The position numbers were made by a program, and so were the translations under genes. A stretch of 64,000 nucleotides of DNA from Musa acuminata AAA Group (Eukaryota > Streptophyta > Magnoliopsida > Zingiberales > Musaceae), in NCBI RefSeq assembly GCF_036884655.1, contig NC_088356.1:10334001-10398000 (forward strand), written 5' to 3'. Of this stretch, positions 60,834 through 64,000 are shown piece after piece. Within the stretch, counting starts at the first letter, position 1. Each line of letters starts with the position of its first letter. The notes under the pieces were generated by a model. It ran no database searches, was not told the DNA's origin, and saw only the letters and a list, made by a program, of their open reading frames with translations.

Positions 60834-61387
60834 TTAGTCATCGACGCCCAAAGCATACTGCTGCAGCAACAGCCCACACTGTTGCAGCGGCTCGTCCTTG
60901 AGGAAGCCTAGGGAGTTCGCATAACGGATGTCGGAGGCCAAGCCGCTCCTGCCGGTGACCAGGATGCGGGCACGGTTCCTGCTTTGCGCCACCTCTGTGC
61001 AGCCTGGTTGCGGACTCTGCAGCAGCGACACCTCGCAGATCTCCTCCTCGTGGCTGTCCTCCACCTCGATGTGGTACGTGCCGGTGTTGTCCGTCACGCC
61101 CTCGACCAGGTGCTCCACCGCGTCGGTCTCGTAGTTTCTGCATTGCAGCTTGACCTTGGCACCTGCAAGCCGATCTCACCTGTCAGTACTCCTGCATGAA
61201 CGCATGCAGATGAGGTAGATGAGATGGGATCACCTGCAATATACTGGCTGACGGCGGTCTGGAAGCCGGCACGGCAGGTGTCGCAGTAGACGCGGCCTTC
61301 GATGACGAACTTGGGAGAGGCAAGCGCAACGCCGGTGAGGGCAAGGCAGAGGGCAACGAGGGTGGGGAGGAGCTGGACCTTCGCCAT
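60834..61387 (-). CDS. Ole e 1-family (pollen allergen-like) secreted protein, 160 aa
   Basis: Minus-strand exons 61387-61234 and 61162-60834 give 160 residues. A signal peptide (about residues 1-23, LLPTLVALCLALTGVALA) is followed by the family signature EGRVYCDTCR, which matches the Ole e 1 pattern exactly. Six cysteines are present (VYCDTC, LQC, EIC, PGC, QQC), enough for the three disulphides of this fold. The intron is in phase 1. Such proteins are secreted to the cell wall or pollen wall; the role is uncertain, and members are allergens in several plants. No damage is visible. It sits isolated between satellite blocks, and a TATTAAAG motif on the minus strand near 61480 may be its TATA box. 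Confidence 0.93.
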
Positions 61388-62233
61388 TGGATATCTCTCC
61401 CCTCTTAGTATGTGTGGGAGATGTGGAGAGCAAGAGAGGGAGCGAGAAGGGCGAGTGAGTTGTGAGAGGACCGGCTTGGCTTTAATAGCTTGGGGAGTGA
61501 GCTATTCTTGGAGCGAGATGCATGCGGCAGAGATTGCATGTGTGAGTTGACCGTGTTGCGGGTGAAGAGGTGTTGGGTTGACCTTGTTTTGCGGTGAGGG
61601 AAACCGCTTCATTTCGAATTATATTAGGAGGACCAAGTCATTCGGATTATCTGTTGGTTTCTTAAGATTTTAGGATTCATTTTTCCCAATTATCACTTTT
61701 TTTCTTTTTACTCACAAAAAAAATCTTTTTAATTGACCAAAAAGAAAGGTATATTTATTGACCTCAGGTTAACCATTATGGCAGGAACAAAGTGTTCATT
61801 TGAGAGACAAATAAGCTGAGAGTGAATCACGAATTGAGAACATGATGTGTTCTCAATATATCACAGGTATATTGAGAATGATTGCTGTGGAGGATCACGA
61901 AGTGCTGCTTCAGGAAAATGGAGACAGAGACCACCACAATTGCATGGCCAATTCATGTCCATATCATCTCAAAGTACTGACAGAAAAAAGCAAACAGAAG
62001 AATCATGATGCTGTAATCTGCTTTGGACTAATAACTTTCCTTCTTGCCAAGAAATTAAACTGACCAAACCATTCCATATATTAGTCTACAGAAAACATAC
62101 AGCATATATGATCCTCGTCATTGTAACGTGGCGATAACACGCAGAGGTTTTATGATATGATCTCACAAAGGAAGCACAGATGGCTTGTGATAAGTAAGTT
62201 CATATTATTACAGGCGATAATACATGACTTTTT
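61388..62233. other. intergenic region
   Basis: 5' flank of the Ole e 1-like gene and 3' flank of the ML-domain exon. No coding signal that I trust and no satellite. Confidence 0.55.
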
Positions 62234-62338
62234 CTAGTTGTCGGCAACAGGTACGAATCCAATGCTGAAACCGAAGGTGATGCAAGTCAGTTGGTGCCCA
62301 TCTTCTCCAGTCATCCGCATTGTAAGTGTGTATGATCC
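62234..62338 (-). CDS. last exon of an ML-domain (MD-2-related lipid-recognition) protein gene
   Basis: 35 codons on the minus strand: GSYTLTMRMTGEDGHQLTCI, then TFGFSIGFVPVADN and stop. The LTCITF..SIGF ending is typical of plant ML-domain proteins that bind phosphatidylglycerol/phosphatidylinositol or sterols in the secretory path. The acceptor is TCTTTGCAG|GGATCA, phase 0. Upstream exons are not found between 62339 and 62745; beyond that lies satellite to the window end. Either the gene has a large satellite-filled intron or this is an orphan exon. Confidence 0.7.
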   Translation of the reverse strand, partial: GSYTLTMRMTGEDGHQLTCITFGFSIGFVPVADN

Positions 62339-62744
62339 CTGCAAAGAGAGATAAACCTCAGTTTCTAGGAAATTCCTTGCGGAAACAGTTTCACTTTCAT
62401 CGCAGATTCCAATGCAGGAAACACCGAAATGTATACAGCTAGCAAATACTACAGGACATTCACAAAGAAGGGCTCTCCCCAAAATGGAGGACATCTTCAT
62501 GTGATTCAGTAGTTGGTCACTCAAGTTGCAACCTTGCCATGATACAAAGACTCGCCTTCTACATGGTTTTACAATGTCTACATAATATAATAATACCTCA
62601 TATGAGATGAAAGAAAACATTTAAACAAGTTGAGACAAAATATTGATTCAATTTTCAACCAATGCATAAGACCATATTTCTTTAGCTAGAATGGCAAGAC
62701 ATAAATAGCTTTATCAGCTCAAGAGACAAATTTTAATTATTATT
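62339..62744. other. presumed intron sequence upstream of the ML-domain exon
   Basis: Non-coding, not satellite. Contains no further ML exon that I can recognise. Confidence 0.45.
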
Positions 62745-64000
62745 AGAAAATCATGTTGAGATCATGATTTATTATTGATAGAATCATGATAATATATTAT
62801 TATAAATTCTATGATTTAGGATCATGAAATATTATATTAAAATATTAAGGGAATCATGATAAATCTTATTTTGATTTAGATTCATTCGATCATGATCTCG
62901 GTTTCCTTGTTGCATTGGGTTAGGAGAGATTTGGTATGGCTATAAAGATCACACCAAGACATCATACATTAATGGTGCTGATGAGTATTAATTTTATTTA
63001 TTTTCTTGAGAAACCAAAAGTGTAACAAGAAAGAAAGAAGAAATTATTCACTAATTTTTTATTAATAATAAGTATGAATTTATATATACAAAGAGAGATA
63101 ATAAAATGTGGTAATTATATGTTTTTAAAATAATAATATAAAAATATAAAAATATTTATTAAATTATTTCTTACTTTAGGATATCATATTAAGATCATAA
63201 TCTTTCTTATTGATAAACTCATGATAATATTTTATAATTTAAAATTATAATAATATATTCTCAAAATATTGATGAAATCATGATAATCTTATCTCAATAA
63301 TATCTATATTATTTTATAATTTATAAAATCATTATCTTCATGATCGATAGAATCATGATAATATATTATTATAAATTCTATAATTTATGATCATGATAAT
63401 ATAATATTAAAATATAAAAGTGATTATGATAAATCAAATCATGGTTTATCATGATTTAGAATCCATTGATTGTTATATTGGTTCTTTATTACACTAAGTT
63501 ATTCTAGAGAGATTTTCGGCATAGATGTCATGAATTAATGGTATCGATGAGTATAAATTTTTATTAATTTTCTTAGACCACAAAAGAGACCTAAAAGTGA
63601 TAAAAACTTACTAACTAAATTATTATATTTTTAATTAATAATAAAATATAAAAAAAATTATTAAATTAGTTCATAATTTCGAAAATAATATTGAGATCAT
63701 AATCTTTATTATTGATAGAATTATGATAATATTTTATAATTTAAAATTATAATAATATATTCTCAAAATATCAATGAGACCGGGATAATATTATCTCAAT
63801 AATATCTATATTATTTCATAATTTAGAAAATCATGTTCTTTATTATTAATAGAATCTTGATAATATATTATTATAAAATTTATAATTTATTATCATAATA
63901 ATATATTATTATAAATTTTATAATTTAGAATCATAATAATATAATATAAAATTATTAATATTAAATTTTATAATTTAGAATCATGATAAATCATATCATA
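62745..64000. repeat. AT-rich satellite, block S7 (runs off the window)
   Basis: Follows block S1 from about 25140 to 26400 phrase by phrase, including the variant GATCATGATCTCGGTTTCCT and the TACATTAATGGTGCTGATGA phrase, which the S3/S5 monomers lack. The block therefore belongs to the same variant class as the left edge of the array. Confidence 0.85.

Noticed and set aside
61842..62063. 73-codon frame between the Ole e 1 and ML genes
   Set aside because: No homology that I can see, no signal peptide or conserved neighbour; probably chance.
62342..62620. Upstream extension of the ML-domain frame to 128 codons
   Set aside because: The extension reads through the acceptor (TTTGCAG) into intron-like sequence without ML similarity; only the 35-codon exon is supported.

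Overview
The window is nuclear plant DNA: intron-rich genes with GT-AG junctions, a plant-type cytosolic pyruvate kinase, DUF639, Ole e 1-like and ML-domain proteins, and LTR retrotransposons with the hallmarks of Sireviruses, a plant-specific branch of Ty1/copia. I lean towards a monocot, possibly Musaceae, but that is an impression from protein style and repeat content and is not proved here. There are two landscapes.

Gene-rich part (1 to about 23.3 kb). The 3' part of an F-box/LRR-type gene (+) is followed by a decayed LRR-receptor-like fragment (+), a complete four-exon gene for a 123-residue G-patch protein (+), a complete ten-exon DUF639 membrane-protein gene (-, 728 aa), a six-exon gene for a 228-residue acidic/basic nuclear-type protein (+), and a three-exon cytosolic pyruvate kinase gene (-, 510 aa) with a 5'UTR intron. 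The DUF639 and 228-aa genes are divergent and share a promoter region of about 0.7 kb. The 228-aa gene contains an AT-AC intron with U12-type splice sites and branch point, the cleanest unusual feature of this part. I rebuilt the exon models by hand; every junction keeps the reading frame.

Repeat-rich part (about 24.4 to 60.7 kb, resuming at 62.7 kb). A very AT-rich satellite with a period of roughly 0.5 kb occurs in seven blocks. Between the blocks lie: (A) a gag-only Sirevirus-like element whose 3' LTR is split by (B) a younger non-autonomous LTR element with two 446-bp LTRs; (C) a second Sirevirus-like element cut off inside gag by satellite; and at least five copies or fragments of a GH27 alpha-galactosidase gene. 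One of these copies keeps 15 exons, all splice sites and the catalytic residues, with a single in-frame stop. Fragments share internal deletions and share satellite junctions, so gene pieces and satellite were duplicated together as larger blocks.

After the array a small intact Ole e 1-family gene (-) survives, then the last exon of an ML-domain lipid-binding protein gene (-), whose upstream exons would lie beyond a further satellite block that runs off the window. I saw no tRNA, rRNA or CRISPR.
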